A stretch of 64,000 nucleotides of DNA from Xenorhabdus thuongxuanensis. GTDB taxonomy: Bacteria; Pseudomonadota; Gammaproteobacteria; Enterobacterales; Enterobacteriaceae. Location of the stretch: the NCBI RefSeq assembly GCF_001908095.1, contig NZ_MKGR01000012.1, positions 52,322 to 116,321 of the forward strand, read 5' to 3'. Shown in pieces: positions 34,288 through 43,150 of this stretch (position 1 is the first letter of the stretch; each line of letters starts with the position of its first letter). Made by a program: the position numbers and the translations under genes. The notes under the pieces are model-generated. The model was not told the DNA's origin, ran no database searches, and was given only the letters and a program-made list of their open reading frames with translations.

Positions 34288-34315
34288 TGGCCCATCTTCG
34301 GATGGGTTTTTTTCC
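34288..34315 (+). terminator. terminator after glnA
   Basis: CCCATC-TTCG-GATGGG (34291-34306) followed by seven T. It partly separates the high-level glnA message from glnLG. The 3' UTR ending here is where enterobacteria produce the sRNA GlnZ; whether an equivalent is made is unknown. Confidence 0.9.
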
Positions 34316-34398
34316 CCCCGCATATACACAGTTGTATTACCCATGAGGATATATGCTGAGCGGAAGGATTCATCAAACTATGCTTGAATAAGCTACAA

Positions 34399-34415
34399 TG
34401 CACCAAAAAAGTGCA
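34399..34415. promoter_or_regulatory. NtrC site at the glnL promoter
   Basis: TGCACCAAAAAAGTGCA matches the NtrC consensus TGCACCAAAATGGTGCA at 15 of 17 positions, 8 nt before the glnL start codon. In E. coli NtrC represses glnLp from an equivalent overlapping site, so this would be a repressor site. Confidence 0.75.
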
Positions 34416-34423
34416 GGAACTGA

Positions 34424-35473
34424 ATGACAATGGTTAATTTGCCCAAAGCAGAACAGATTCTCGACTCACAGATAAACAACGTCCTAGTACTGGATAATGA
34501 TTTGGTTATTCGCTACGCCAATCATTCTGCTATGCAACTTCTGGCACAAAGTTCCCGTAAATTATTCGGTACGCCTCTTCCTATCCTGTTTAGCTATATT
34601 TCACTGGATACAGAGCTGATGCGTTCCAGTTTGATCAACGGTCACGGCTTTACCGATAATGAAGTCATATTGGTAATCAATAATCACTCTCATGTGATGT
34701 CGCTCAGTGCCCAACCAATTTCCGAGCAGTTTATTTTGCTGGAACTGGCACCTATGGACAGTCAGCGCCGTTTAAGCCAAGAGCAGATCCAACAAGCACA
34801 GCAGGTAGCTGCACGGGAACTGGTTCGGGGGCTGGCACATGAAATCAAAAATCCTCTTGGCGGGCTGCGGGGAGCCGCGCAGTTGCTTGCCAAAGCACTG
34901 CCAGATCCGTCCTTAAGGGAATATACCCAAGTAATCATTGAACAGGCAGACAGGCTGCGTAACCTTGTTGATCGATTGCTGGGGCCACAGCACCCTGGCT
35001 CCCAAACCCACCAGAGCATCCACCATGTAGTCGAACGGATTTATCAACTGGTCTCACTGGAAATGCCTGCCAATGTCACGCTGATTAAAGATTATGATCC
35101 GAGCTTACCTGAACTGGCGCATTATCCTGACCAAATTGAACAGGTATTACTGAATATTACCCGCAATGCCCTACAAGCACTGGGTGAGAAGGGAGGGATT
35201 ATCACCCTGAGAACGCGAACAGCGTTCCAGATTACTTTACAGGGTGAACGCTATCGATTGGCAGCCCGAATTGATATTGAAGATGACGGGCCAGGCATTC
35301 CTCCCAACATTCAGGATACGCTTTTTTACCCGATGGTCAGTGGATATGAAAGTGGAACTGGACTCGGGTTATCCATAGCACGTAATCTTATCGACCAACA
35401 TGCTGGCAAAATTGAATTTACCAGTTGGCCAGGACATACGGAATTCTCCATTTACCTGCCGATCAAGAAATAA
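34424..35473 (+). CDS. glnL: GlnL (NtrB), nitrogen-sensing histidine kinase/phosphatase
   Basis: Cytoplasmic sensor kinase that phosphorylates or, with PII, dephosphorylates NtrC. It is 349 residues, as in E. coli. The N-terminal PAS domain (about 10-120) includes [21 protein letters not shown]. The phospho-accepting His139 is in [19 protein letters not shown], the N box is [12 protein letters not shown], and G boxes are IEDDGPGIP and GTGLGLSIA. An AGGAA ribosome-binding site precedes the ATG at 34424. An NtrC site overlaps its promoter, and glnG follows after 20 nt. Confidence 0.98.
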   Translation: MTMVNLPKAEQILDSQINNVLVLDNDLVIRYANHSAMQLLAQSSRKLFGTPLPILFSYISLDTELMRSSLINGHGFTDNEVILVINNHSHVMSLSAQPISEQFILLELAPMDSQRRLSQEQIQQAQQVAARELVRGLAHEIKNPLGGLRGAAQLLAKALPDPSLREYTQVIIEQADRLRNLVDRLLGPQHPGSQTHQSIHHVVERIYQLVSLEMPANVTLIKDYDPSLPELAHYPDQIEQVLLNITRNALQALGEKGGIITLRTRTAFQITLQGERYRLAARIDIEDDGPGIPPNIQDTLFYPMVSGYESGTGLGLSIARNLIDQHAGKIEFTSWPGHTEFSIYLPIKK

Positions 35474-35493
35474 CCGTTAAGTAGGGGGTAACA

Positions 35494-36924
35494 ATGCAAC
35501 GAGGAAAAGTCTGGATCGTTGATGATGATAGTTCTATCCGCTGGGTACTTGAACGAGCGCTGAGTGGCGCAGGGATGGAGTGTATCAGTTTTGAAAATGC
35601 CGATGCCGTATTAACCGCGCTAGGACAAGGTAATCCAGAAGTTATTCTGTCGGATATCCGCATGCCCGGATTGGACGGACTTAGTTTACTCAACCAAATA
35701 AAGCAAAGCCACCCACAGCTTCCGGTCATCATTATGACTGCCCATTCTGATCTGGATGCCGCTGTCAGTGCCTATCAACACGGTGCATTCGATTATCTGC
35801 CAAAGCCTTTCGATATTGATGAAACTGTTGCGCTGGTTGAACGAGCACTGAGTCATTATCGGGAACAACATCAATCAGCCGCTAATCCGCAGTTGCCGGT
35901 ATCGGTTTCAGATATGATCGGAGAAGCCCCCGCGATGCAGGAGGTATACCGAATTATCGGCCGCCTTTCCCGCTCCTCCATCAGTGTGTTAATCAATGGT
36001 GAATCCGGCACGGGAAAAGAGCTGGTTGCCCATGCCCTTCACCGCCACAGTCCACGCGCTTCCGCACCATTTATTGCCCTGAATATGGCGGCAATCCCGA
36101 AAGACCTGATTGAATCTGAACTCTTTGGTCACGAAAAAGGCGCATTCACAGGGGCAAATCAAGTACGTCACGGTCGTTTTGAGCAAGCCAATGGGGGTTC
36201 ACTGTTTTTGGATGAAATTGGTGATATGCCTCTGGATATCCAAACTCGCCTGCTGCGAGTGCTGGCCGAAGGACAATTCTATCGAGTCGGGGGCTATGCC
36301 CCCGTGAAAGTTAATGTCCGTATTATCGCCGCCACTCACCAGAACCTTGAGCAACGCGTTGCAGAAGGTAAATTCAGGGAAGACCTCTACCATCGCCTGA
36401 ATGTGATCCGTGTTCATTTACCGCCTTTGCGGGACAGAGTGGAAGACATTCCTCGTCTGGCGCACCATTTCCTGCAACAAACGGCCAAAGAGTTGGGCGT
36501 TGAAGCCAAGGTGCTGCATCCTGATACTGAACTCGCTTTGATGCGTCTGCCGTGGTCGGGCAATGTCCGCCAGTTGGAAAACGTCTGCCGCTGGCTGACC
36601 GTGATGGCGACAAGCAAGGAGGTACTGGTACAGGATCTACCCGCTGACCTGATTGGCAACCAACTCACAGGACAGACAGGAAACTCCTCTGTTACACGCT
36701 CTACACCACCATCTGAGAATTGGCCACAACTGCTGGCTGAATGGGCGCAACATGCCTTAAAAGAGGGAAAAACCGATCTCCTTTCCGATGCCCTGCCATT
36801 ACTGGAACGCACTCTGCTTAATTGCGCACTAGAATATACCAATGGACATAAACAAGAAGCCGCCCGTTTGCTGGGTTGGGGAAGGAATACGATAACGCGG
36901 AAATTGAAGGAACTGGGGTTATAA
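35494..36924 (+). CDS. glnG: GlnG (NtrC), sigma-54 enhancer-binding response regulator
   Basis: Activates glnA and other nitrogen genes at sigma-54 promoters when phosphorylated. It is 476 residues (E. coli 469). The receiver domain has phospho-acceptor Asp54 in VILSDIRMPG. The AAA+ domain has Walker A GESGTGKE, the sigma-54-contacting GAFTGA loop (EKGAFTGANQ) and Walker B LFLDEIGD. The Fis-type helix-turn-helix at the C-terminus is NGHKQEAARLLGWGRNTITRKLKEL. The linker before the HTH is slightly longer than in E. coli. It is cotranscribed with glnL. Confidence 0.98.
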   Translation: MQRGKVWIVDDDSSIRWVLERALSGAGMECISFENADAVLTALGQGNPEVILSDIRMPGLDGLSLLNQIKQSHPQLPVIIMTAHSDLDAAVSAYQHGAFDYLPKPFDIDETVALVERALSHYREQHQSAANPQLPVSVSDMIGEAPAMQEVYRIIGRLSRSSISVLINGESGTGKELVAHALHRHSPRASAPFIALNMAAIPKDLIESELFGHEKGAFTGANQVRHGRFEQANGGSLFLDEIGDMPLDIQTRLLRVLAEGQFYRVGGYAPVKVNVRIIAATHQNLEQRVAEGKFREDLYHRLNVIRVHLPPLRDRVEDIPRLAHHFLQQTAKELGVEAKVLHPDTELALMRLPWSGNVRQLENVCRWLTVMATSKEVLVQDLPADLIGNQLTGQTGNSSVTRSTPPSENWPQLLAEWAQHALKEGKTDLLSDALPLLERTLLNCALEYTNGHKQEAARLLGWGRNTITRKLKELGL

Positions 36925-36961
36925 CAAGCTTCACAACAGTCACAGAAATCCTTTTATACTT

Positions 36962-37131
36962 CGGTGGCGCGAGTTTTCTATAGCAGAATATCTTCCTTTC
37001 AAGGATAAGTTACCACCTTACAGTCCGGATTTGAATCTTATCAACCCGAATGGACGCAAGCAAAAGCGATAAAAAGACAAGAAAGGTGCTCAATTGATGA
37101 ATTATTTATGTCGCATGTGAAATGTGCCTAA
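36962..37131 (+). mobile_element. 3' remnant of an IS630-family transposase
   Basis: The plus strand reads LPPYSPDLNLINP from 37010, the hallmark of the IS630/Tc1 catalytic region (LPPYSPDLNPIE), and then shifts frame near 37045. The next frame continues EWTQAKAIKRQERCSIDELF to a stop at 37131, the usual transposase C-terminus. No intact N-terminus or inverted repeats were recognised, so this is a decayed fragment between glnG and hemN, frameshifted and with the conserved PIE changed to LIN. Confidence 0.75.
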
Positions 37132-37150
37132 TTTATTGATTCATCTATAC

Positions 37151-38524
37151 TCATATCACCCGCGAAAATTGCCGCTGTCGCATCTGATTACGCAGATGGC
37201 TATCAAAACACATACAAACATTACGTATCAGCAATCGGCCTTTCGGGGATACTTGGATCTGGGATTCGGTCAATTCAACCAACCCATCTTCGGCCAATGG
37301 AGACAATAATTGCAGGTCTTCGGCAAAGTAATCCGCGAAATTCAGCCCGTAACACTGCTCAATATCCGCAAAATTCAGCCGGAAGTTACAGATTAGCGCC
37401 TTAATCACATCACGACGAATGCAATCATCCTGTGTCAACGCTAAACCACGCCACAAAGCATGACCTTGTGCTTCCACCGCAGCGTAGTAGGTTTTCAGGT
37501 CTTTCTGGTTCTGGGCATAGCTATCCCCCAGCATACTGATCGCGGAAACGCCCATACCCAGTAAATCGCATTCCCCCTGCGTGGTATACCCCTGAAAACT
37601 CCGGTGTAATATGCCTTGGCGTTGGGCAATTGCCAATTCATCATCAGGACGGGCAAAGTGATCCATACCAATAAACTGATAGCCATTACCTGTCAGGGTC
37701 ACAATCGTTTCTTGCAAAATATTTAGCTTCTGCGTTGCAGTGGGTAAATCCTGTTCTTTAATCTTGCGCTGTGCCACAAATAAATCCGGTAAATGGGCAT
37801 AGTTGAATACACTTAAGCGATCAGGAGACAATGCCAATACCCGCTGCAATGTAAAAGCAAAACTTTCAGGTGTCTGTTTTGGCAGACCATAAATCAAATC
37901 AATGCTGGTGGATGTAAAGCCCGTTTCACGGGCACGTTTGATCAGATCGAAAATAAACGCTTCATCTTGCTCTCGATTAACCAAGCGCTGCACATCTTTA
38001 TTAAAATCCTGCACGCCCATACTCAGGCGGTTAAAGCCTTCATGATGCAAATGATCAATGACATCAAGCTCAATTTCACGCGGATCAATTTCAATGGAAA
38101 GCTCAGCATCGGGCAGAAAATAGAAATGGCGGCGCAGCATAGACACCAATCGGCTGATCTGTGTTTTATCCAGATAGGTTGGCGTGCCTCCGCCCCAGTG
38201 CATCTGGCTGACTTTCCGCTGGGAAAATAATTTTCCACGAGCAGCAATCTCTTTTTCCAACACATTCAGATATTCATCCGCTTTGTGCTTTTGGCGCGTA
38301 ACCAGCTTATTGCAACCACAGAAATAACAAAGCTTATGGCAGAACGGGATATGGATATAGAGGGAAAGCGGGCGCTCAGGATAACAGGCGGCGGCCTGTG
38401 TAAAAGCATTAGCATCGTACTGTTGGTTAAACTCCAATGCTGTTGGATACGAAGTATAACGAGGCCCTGAATAGTTGTATTTTTGGATCAAAGGCAGATC
38501 CCAAACAATGGCTTGCTCTGACAT
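37151..38524 (-). CDS. hemN: HemN, oxygen-independent coproporphyrinogen III oxidase
   Basis: Radical-SAM enzyme that converts coproporphyrinogen III to protoporphyrinogen IX in haem synthesis without oxygen. It is 457 residues, equal to E. coli. The iron-sulphur cluster motif CxxxCxxC is in HIPFCHKLCYFCGCNK, followed by the SAM-binding glycine-rich WGGGTPTYL and the family segment LSMGVQDFNKDVQRLVNREQ. It is the last gene of a small minus-strand operon yihI / 65-residue membrane protein / hemN. Confidence 0.98.
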   Translation of the reverse strand: MSEQAIVWDLPLIQKYNYSGPRYTSYPTALEFNQQYDANAFTQAAACYPERPLSLYIHIPFCHKLCYFCGCNKLVTRQKHKADEYLNVLEKEIAARGKLFSQRKVSQMHWGGGTPTYLDKTQISRLVSMLRRHFYFLPDAELSIEIDPREIELDVIDHLHHEGFNRLSMGVQDFNKDVQRLVNREQDEAFIFDLIKRARETGFTSTSIDLIYGLPKQTPESFAFTLQRVLALSPDRLSVFNYAHLPDLFVAQRKIKEQDLPTATQKLNILQETIVTLTGNGYQFIGMDHFARPDDELAIAQRQGILHRSFQGYTTQGECDLLGMGVSAISMLGDSYAQNQKDLKTYYAAVEAQGHALWRGLALTQDDCIRRDVIKALICNFRLNFADIEQCYGLNFADYFAEDLQLLSPLAEDGLVELTESQIQVSPKGRLLIRNVCMCFDSHLRNQMRQRQFSRVI

Positions 38525-38526
38525 GC

Positions 38527-38724
38527 TTATTCCTTCCGCTGTTTTCGCCCATCAAAACGCAACATTTTTGTAGAATGGAAACGTCGTGCCATGATGATCG
38601 TGTGCAACCGACGTTTACGTCGCGATAGCCGCCATAGTTTACCCAATAACCACAATAAATAACATACTAATACTGTGGTTATTAATACTGTGGTTATCAG
38701 AATGAACCCGCCTTTTACGATCAC
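38527..38724 (-). CDS. small single-pass membrane protein (65 aa)
   Basis: Short frame between yihI and hemN on the same strand, 18 nt after yihI and 2 nt before hemN, so it is probably translated in the same message. It starts at a GTG (38724). It has one membrane helix (FILITTVLITTVLVCYLLWLL) followed by a very basic tail (LSRRKRRL, GRKQRKE), giving a cytoplasmic positive C-terminus. The helix contains a perfect 15-bp tandem duplication coding ITTVL twice. It might be a reduced member of the DUF2489 proteins that sit beside yihI in vibrios; that is a guess from position and the N-terminal helix only. Confidence 0.5.
   Translation of the reverse strand: MIVKGGFILITTVLITTVLVCYLLWLLGKLWRLSRRKRRLHTIIMARRFHSTKMLRFDGRKQRKE
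38668..38697. repeat. 15-bp perfect tandem duplication
   Basis: TAATACTGTGGTTAT is repeated twice in direct tandem (38668-38682 and 38683-38697) inside the 65-residue ORF. It adds five residues to its membrane helix without changing the frame. Confidence 0.95.
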
Positions 38725-38742
38725 AATTCATTGATGAAGGCG

Positions 38743-39279
38743 TTACTTACCCTTCAGCAATTGCATGATATCTTCCTGTGATTCTTCTTCACTGTTCTCT
38801 TCATTCAGATTGATACCCAACTCTTCCATCAGGGTATCAATGCGATCGAGCATATTGTCGACATAAGCATGGTCTTCCTGGGACAGTTTTTCACCCTGCT
38901 CAAGACGTGCTAACAAGTCATCCAATCGTTCATCATTTTCCAGCATTTCCAGCTCTTCCTGTGGTGACAGGCGAGGCTTATGTTGCTCTATAGCCGGTTT
39001 AACCGTTGATGCTTTTTCACCTGCAACTTTCCCATCAACGAACAGAGGAACCGGAACTTTACTACCGATACGTGGATCTTTTTCCTGTTTGACTACTGAA
39101 CGCTTTTTATTACTGCCATTATCGCTCTGACGGCTACCTGTCGGATTACCATTACCACGGCGTTTTTTCTGGCGCTTACGCGCGCGTCCTTCTGCATCCA
39201 GCTCTGCGCGACTTTTTCTTTTTTGCTTTTGCTGACCAGCGGAAAACTTCGCTGGTGATTTTTTCTTTAACGGGCTCAT
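38743..39279 (-). CDS. yihI: YihI, activator of the GTPase Der
   Basis: GAP-like protein that stimulates GTP hydrolysis by the ribosome-assembly GTPase Der/EngA. It is 178 residues (E. coli 169). The N-terminal half is highly basic and disordered ([22 protein letters not shown], with [10 protein letters not shown]). The C-terminal half is acidic and helical ([34 protein letters not shown]), the known two-part layout. First gene of the yihI-orf65-hemN operon. Confidence 0.94.
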   Translation of the reverse strand: MSPLKKKSPAKFSAGQQKQKRKSRAELDAEGRARKRQKKRRGNGNPTGSRQSDNGSNKKRSVVKQEKDPRIGSKVPVPLFVDGKVAGEKASTVKPAIEQHKPRLSPQEELEMLENDERLDDLLARLEQGEKLSQEDHAYVDNMLDRIDTLMEELGINLNEENSEEESQEDIMQLLKGK

Positions 39280-39428
39280 AGCTTGTGACTCAACTCACTT
39301 TTATCAAGATATTTTCGGCGGAATCTAACAGAAACTCCCATTAACATCCAATGCCATTCACCTATAGTTGAAATTTCGTCTAGTATTCTAGATAGATTTA
39401 ACTTAAATAATATGATCATCAGACTACC

Positions 39429-40898
39429 ATGCGTTTTTTTGATACTCCTTCTTATCGCATGCCATTGTATCTTTGGGTCACTGGTTATGCCGTTTTGTGG
39501 ATAATAGCAAGTTACTCTCTCGATCCCACCGTTCCTTATGATGCCGTAGAAGCTTTAAACTGGGGCATTAATGGGGAATGGGGTTCGCCCAAAAACCCAT
39601 GGTTAGTGGGAGCCATCATGCTACCCGCTATCTCTATCAATGACATTTCTCTCAGTTTTTATTGGTATTTCAGCCACTTTGTCGCCATTGCCATCGGTAT
39701 GCTTGGGGTTTGGCAACTGGCTTTCCGACTGACAGGCAAAGTTGTGTTCGCATGGCTTGCCATGCTGACTCTGAATCTATCCGGTATCATCAATTTTGAT
39801 ATCATTCCTTATAATGATAATTATCTTTTGGTTATGCTCTGGCCGTGGTCATTGCTGTTTTTCCTGCGTGCCATTGACGATCACCCCAAATGGTGGCTGG
39901 CATTCGCCTTCACCACAGGGCTGGCAACAATGGCAAAGTACTCTTCGCTTGCTATAGTCGGCTCGGTCTTTTTGCTCTCCCTGTTCGTGCCTAAAATACG
40001 CCACAACTATCGGGAGCCACTATTTTATCTCGCCATTGTCATCTGGCTCCTGCTGGTACTACCGAACGTTTGGTGGCTGGTGCATAACGACTTTGTCGCC
40101 TTTAAGTGGGTAGATTCCCAAATTCAGAAAGGATTCAACCTACATACCACACGCGCTATGCTTTCCGTGTTCTACCCGTTAATTATCGTCAGTGTCATTA
40201 TTTACCTGCTGGGTGGCAGGATTGGCTGGCCCAAGCAGCAATCCAATGCACTGGCTAATATCGTGATCCTGCTGCCTCTGCTGATTATTTACGGCTGGTT
40301 TTCCTTCAATCAGGGCGGGCGTATGACCGAATGGGTGCAACCTTTTATGGTCGTTTCGACGGCATTGTTGGTGGGATCGATAACGGTATTCCCGAACAAA
40401 CCTTTGCGAAGCACATTACGGGGATTGACTGTGTTTGGTGTATTGGTGTTGATCGGTTACGTCGGTGTGATGATGGCAAATGTCCGTGATGCAGGGCAAA
40501 AATTTGTTGGTATAAAAACCCTTGCCAGCCAACTTGATCAACGTTGGAACGAACTGTATCCAACACCATTGCATTATGTTGGTGGAGAATATCTGCATCA
40601 ATGGCTAACATTTTATAGCTACTATCACCCAAAAACGATACAACCCTGGGAATTAGATAATGGTGCACCCCCGAATATCTATAACCGCCATATCAAAGAG
40701 GATAATATTGTGAAATATGGTGCCTTGCTAGTGGGAGAGCGAGGAAAGAGCTGTGCAGAGGAAGATTCCCAACATATGCTTTCAGAATGGCCATCATTGG
40801 TGCTCAGTCACAAAGAAGAGTTCGCCTTCCAGGCTCAACCAAGTGCTGAGTTAGATACTGTTTGCATTGGCTTTGTCGCACCTAAAAATATTCAATAA
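39429..40898 (+). CDS. GT-C/GT39-type membrane glycosyltransferase
   Basis: Integral membrane protein of 489 residues with about ten hydrophobic helices, then a soluble C-terminal domain of roughly 120 residues. The arrangement is that of the ArnT/PMT (GT39, PMT_2) superfamily, which moves sugars from a polyprenyl-phosphate donor. The first periplasmic loop has the expected acidic motif (PYDAVEALNWG), and a second loop reads FDIIPYNDNYLLVMLWPWSLLFFLRA. It differs from ArnT itself in length (ArnT about 550). The acceptor is unknown; a lipid A, O-antigen or envelope polymer is possible. It stands alone between yihI and adeP and may be an accessory insertion. Confidence 0.75.
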   Translation: MRFFDTPSYRMPLYLWVTGYAVLWIIASYSLDPTVPYDAVEALNWGINGEWGSPKNPWLVGAIMLPAISINDISLSFYWYFSHFVAIAIGMLGVWQLAFRLTGKVVFAWLAMLTLNLSGIINFDIIPYNDNYLLVMLWPWSLLFFLRAIDDHPKWWLAFAFTTGLATMAKYSSLAIVGSVFLLSLFVPKIRHNYREPLFYLAIVIWLLLVLPNVWWLVHNDFVAFKWVDSQIQKGFNLHTTRAMLSVFYPLIIVSVIIYLLGGRIGWPKQQSNALANIVILLPLLIIYGWFSFNQGGRMTEWVQPFMVVSTALLVGSITVFPNKPLRSTLRGLTVFGVLVLIGYVGVMMANVRDAGQKFVGIKTLASQLDQRWNELYPTPLHYVGGEYLHQWLTFYSYYHPKTIQPWELDNGAPPNIYNRHIKEDNIVKYGALLVGERGKSCAEEDSQHMLSEWPSLVLSHKEEFAFQAQPSAELDTVCIGFVAPKNIQ

Positions 40899-40916
40899 AT
40901 TAACCCATTAATCAGC

Positions 40917-40949
40917 AAGCCTGACATAATCTACTGTCAGGCTTACTCT
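40917..40949. terminator. bidirectional hairpin between the glycosyltransferase and adeP
   Basis: AAGCCTGACA (40917-40926) pairs with TGTCAGGCTT (40935-40944) around an 8-nt loop, between the convergent gene ends at 40898 and 40971. T-rich on the right-hand side. Confidence 0.75.
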
Positions 40950-40970
40950 TAATCACTGTTTCAATCGTGC

Positions 40971-42308
40971 TCAGTGGGCATCCACAAACACCATTTTCAA
41001 TACAAACAATAGCGTCACGACAAGAACACATGAGCCAACTTCACGCCATTTGCCAGTGCCCAATTTCATGGCACAATAAGCGATAAAACCCAATGCAATG
41101 CCTTCAGTTATGGAGAAGCTAAATGGCATCATCACTGCGGTAATAAAAGCAGGGACGGATTCAGTCAGATCGTTCCATTTCACTCTTGTCAGGCTGGAAG
41201 TCATCAAGACGCCCACATAAATCAAGGCTCCCGCTGTAGCATAGGCAGGCACCATGCTTGCTAGTGGAGAGATAAACATGACCAACAGAAATAAAATACC
41301 CACGACAATCGCCGTCAAACCCGTCCGGCCACCAACAGAAACGCCCGAAGAGCTTTCAATATAGGCGGTAACCGAAGACGTTCCTATGTAAGAACCCGCC
41401 ACCGAACTGATACTGTCCACGTACAAAGCTTGTTTCATGCGTGGGAATTTGCCATTACTGTCAGCAATACCCGCTTTATCCGTCACACCAATCAATGTGC
41501 CGGAAGAATCAAATAAGTTCACCAGCATAAATGAGAAAATCACGCCCGCCAAAGCGATATCCAGTGCACCTTTTACATCAACATTACCCACTACGCTCAT
41601 CACACTGGGCGGTAGATCAAAAATACCGTGATATTCCACATATCCCATCATCAAACCAATGCCGGTTGTCACGATAATTGAAACCAACACCGCCGCATGG
41701 AAATTACGTGCCGCTAAAATGGCAATGATGAAAAAGCCCAATGCCCCCAACAAAACATGATGAGAAGCAAGGTTGCCAATTGAGACAATCGTGTCAGGAT
41801 TAGGCACGATAATACCCACATTCTTCAGCCCCATCATGGTAATGAAAAGACCGATACCACTGGTAATACCCACACGCAGGCTCAATGGAATATTGGCGAT
41901 CATCCAGTAACGGATACGAAAGAGAGTTAATATAAACAATCCCACCGCACCCCAGAAAATTGCCCCCATCGCAACCTGCCACGAAAGACCCATCGTACCG
42001 ACCACAACAAAGGCAAAAAACGCATTTAGTCCCATTGCAGGTGCAACGGCAACAGGCAGGTTCGCCATCAATCCCATCATAATGCTACCAATTGCGGCGA
42101 TTAAACAGGTCGTAACAAATACCGCCTTAATATCCATGCCTGCAACCGCCAGAATTTGCGGGTTAACAAAGACGATATAAACCATCGTTAAAAAAGTCGT
42201 CAGCCCGGCAATTATTTCAGTACGAACTGTTGTGCTATGTTCCTCTAATTTAAACACGCGCTGAATCAAGCTCTGACGATTAGCAGAGCCAGAATTTATT
42301 GTGCTCAT
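40971..42308 (-). CDS. adeP: AdeP (PurP), adenine permease
   Basis: High-affinity adenine:H+ symporter of the NCS2 AzgA-like group. It is 445 residues, the same as E. coli AdeP, and close to it throughout: FKLEEHSTTVRTEIIAGLTTF, VAVAPAMGLNAFFAFVV, LFDSSGTLIGVTDKAG, GTSSVTAYIESSSGVSVGGRTGL. About 14 membrane segments. A PurR-type operator lies 85-100 bp upstream of the start. It is convergent with the glycosyltransferase gene. Confidence 0.95.
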   Translation of the reverse strand: MSTINSGSANRQSLIQRVFKLEEHSTTVRTEIIAGLTTFLTMVYIVFVNPQILAVAGMDIKAVFVTTCLIAAIGSIMMGLMANLPVAVAPAMGLNAFFAFVVVGTMGLSWQVAMGAIFWGAVGLFILTLFRIRYWMIANIPLSLRVGITSGIGLFITMMGLKNVGIIVPNPDTIVSIGNLASHHVLLGALGFFIIAILAARNFHAAVLVSIIVTTGIGLMMGYVEYHGIFDLPPSVMSVVGNVDVKGALDIALAGVIFSFMLVNLFDSSGTLIGVTDKAGIADSNGKFPRMKQALYVDSISSVAGSYIGTSSVTAYIESSSGVSVGGRTGLTAIVVGILFLLVMFISPLASMVPAYATAGALIYVGVLMTSSLTRVKWNDLTESVPAFITAVMMPFSFSITEGIALGFIAYCAMKLGTGKWREVGSCVLVVTLLFVLKMVFVDAH

Positions 42309-42392
42309 GTAATATTGTTTCCCAAAAAAAGCGAAGTTTTCGACCTATCCTACAGGAAACCCATCTAAATCGTTACTCTGAAACAACAAAAA

Positions 42393-42408
42393 AAGAAAAC
42401 GTTTGCGA
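42393..42408. promoter_or_regulatory. PurR operator upstream of adeP
   Basis: Read on the gene strand the sequence is TCGCAAACGTTTTCTT. It matches the PurR consensus ANGCAANCGNTTNCNT at every defined base except the first. It lies in the adeP 5' region, as for the E. coli orthologue. Together with the xanP site it implies joint purine repression. Confidence 0.75.
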
Positions 42409-42510
42409 CACGTGTAATCAATAGGTTAAATAACATTATGATTATTAATGGCATTCATTTTGTGACGATATTTTATTCGTTTGGTTCGCTATTTGTCTTG
42501 CAAAAGAAAT

Positions 42511-43050
42511 TCAGGGTGACAAAGCAGCAATAATGTCGTTAAAGATATCTTCCCATTCACCTTCTGTCATATCCATTAAGCCGAAGAAACGCAGAACGAA
42601 TGCCCCCTCTGTCGCCAAAAACGCCAAACGCGCCTGCCGACCTTCTGCTGTCGTTGTGTCCAATCCTTCTATGCGTTGTCGATACCAGATACGGGTTGAT
42701 TCGAGATGTTCCGGTGTTTGTAATAAAGCAGCCATCAAACCAGCCGCCTTTGCCGTCGACGCTTCATCAGATCGCCTGGTTGCCTCAATATGCGCACGCA
42801 CTGTTGTCAGCGGGTGGGGATCATTTCCGGCAATTCCATGAAACTGTTTGTCATAACTCGCCTCCCAACGCTCAAACATGGCATCAATAAGGCCATCTTT
42901 TGTGCTAAAACTGTATTGTACCCCTCCCTTGGTAATACCAACCGTCTTCGCCAGTGCATCTATAGTGAGAGCCGCCGCGCCATGTGTTGTAACAATATGT
43001 TCCGCCGCATCCAGCAGAACTTCTCGGTCAATTGTTTTACGTCGTCCCAT
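42511..43050 (-). CDS. TetR-family repressor of the adjacent MFS pump
   Basis: Transcriptional regulator of 179 residues. The N-terminal helix-turn-helix is typical of TetR (REVLLDAAEHIVTTHGAAALTIDALAKTVGITKGGVQYSF). The C-terminal ligand domain is helical. An exceptionally strong AAGGAGG ribosome-binding site precedes the ATG. It is divergent from an MFS drug exporter with a palindrome between them, so it most probably represses the exporter and itself, like the SmvR/SmvA pair of other Enterobacterales. The inducer is unknown. Confidence 0.88.
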   Translation of the reverse strand: MGRRKTIDREVLLDAAEHIVTTHGAAALTIDALAKTVGITKGGVQYSFSTKDGLIDAMFERWEASYDKQFHGIAGNDPHPLTTVRAHIEATRRSDEASTAKAAGLMAALLQTPEHLESTRIWYRQRIEGLDTTTAEGRQARLAFLATEGAFVLRFFGLMDMTEGEWEDIFNDIIAALSP

Positions 43051-43067
43051 GCAAACCTCCTTTTAAT

Positions 43068-43085
43068 TAAATACGTATGTATTTA
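43068..43085. promoter_or_regulatory. palindromic operator between tetR and the MFS gene
   Basis: TAAATAC and GTATTTA form a perfect 7-bp inverted repeat around GTAT, 17 nt upstream of the TetR start and 65 nt before the MFS start. Its size and position suit a TetR-family operator controlling both divergent genes. Binding is inferred. Confidence 0.65.
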
Positions 43086-43150
43086 TAATTATCGCCAACA
43101 ATTTAGTCAAGGTTTGGTAAGGTTGCCGAACCGCATTGGTGAATTTGCTT

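Noticed and set aside
39280..39428. CsrC-like sRNA next to yihI
   Set aside because: E. coli has csrC beside yihI, but this short gap shows no series of GGA loops or a terminator.
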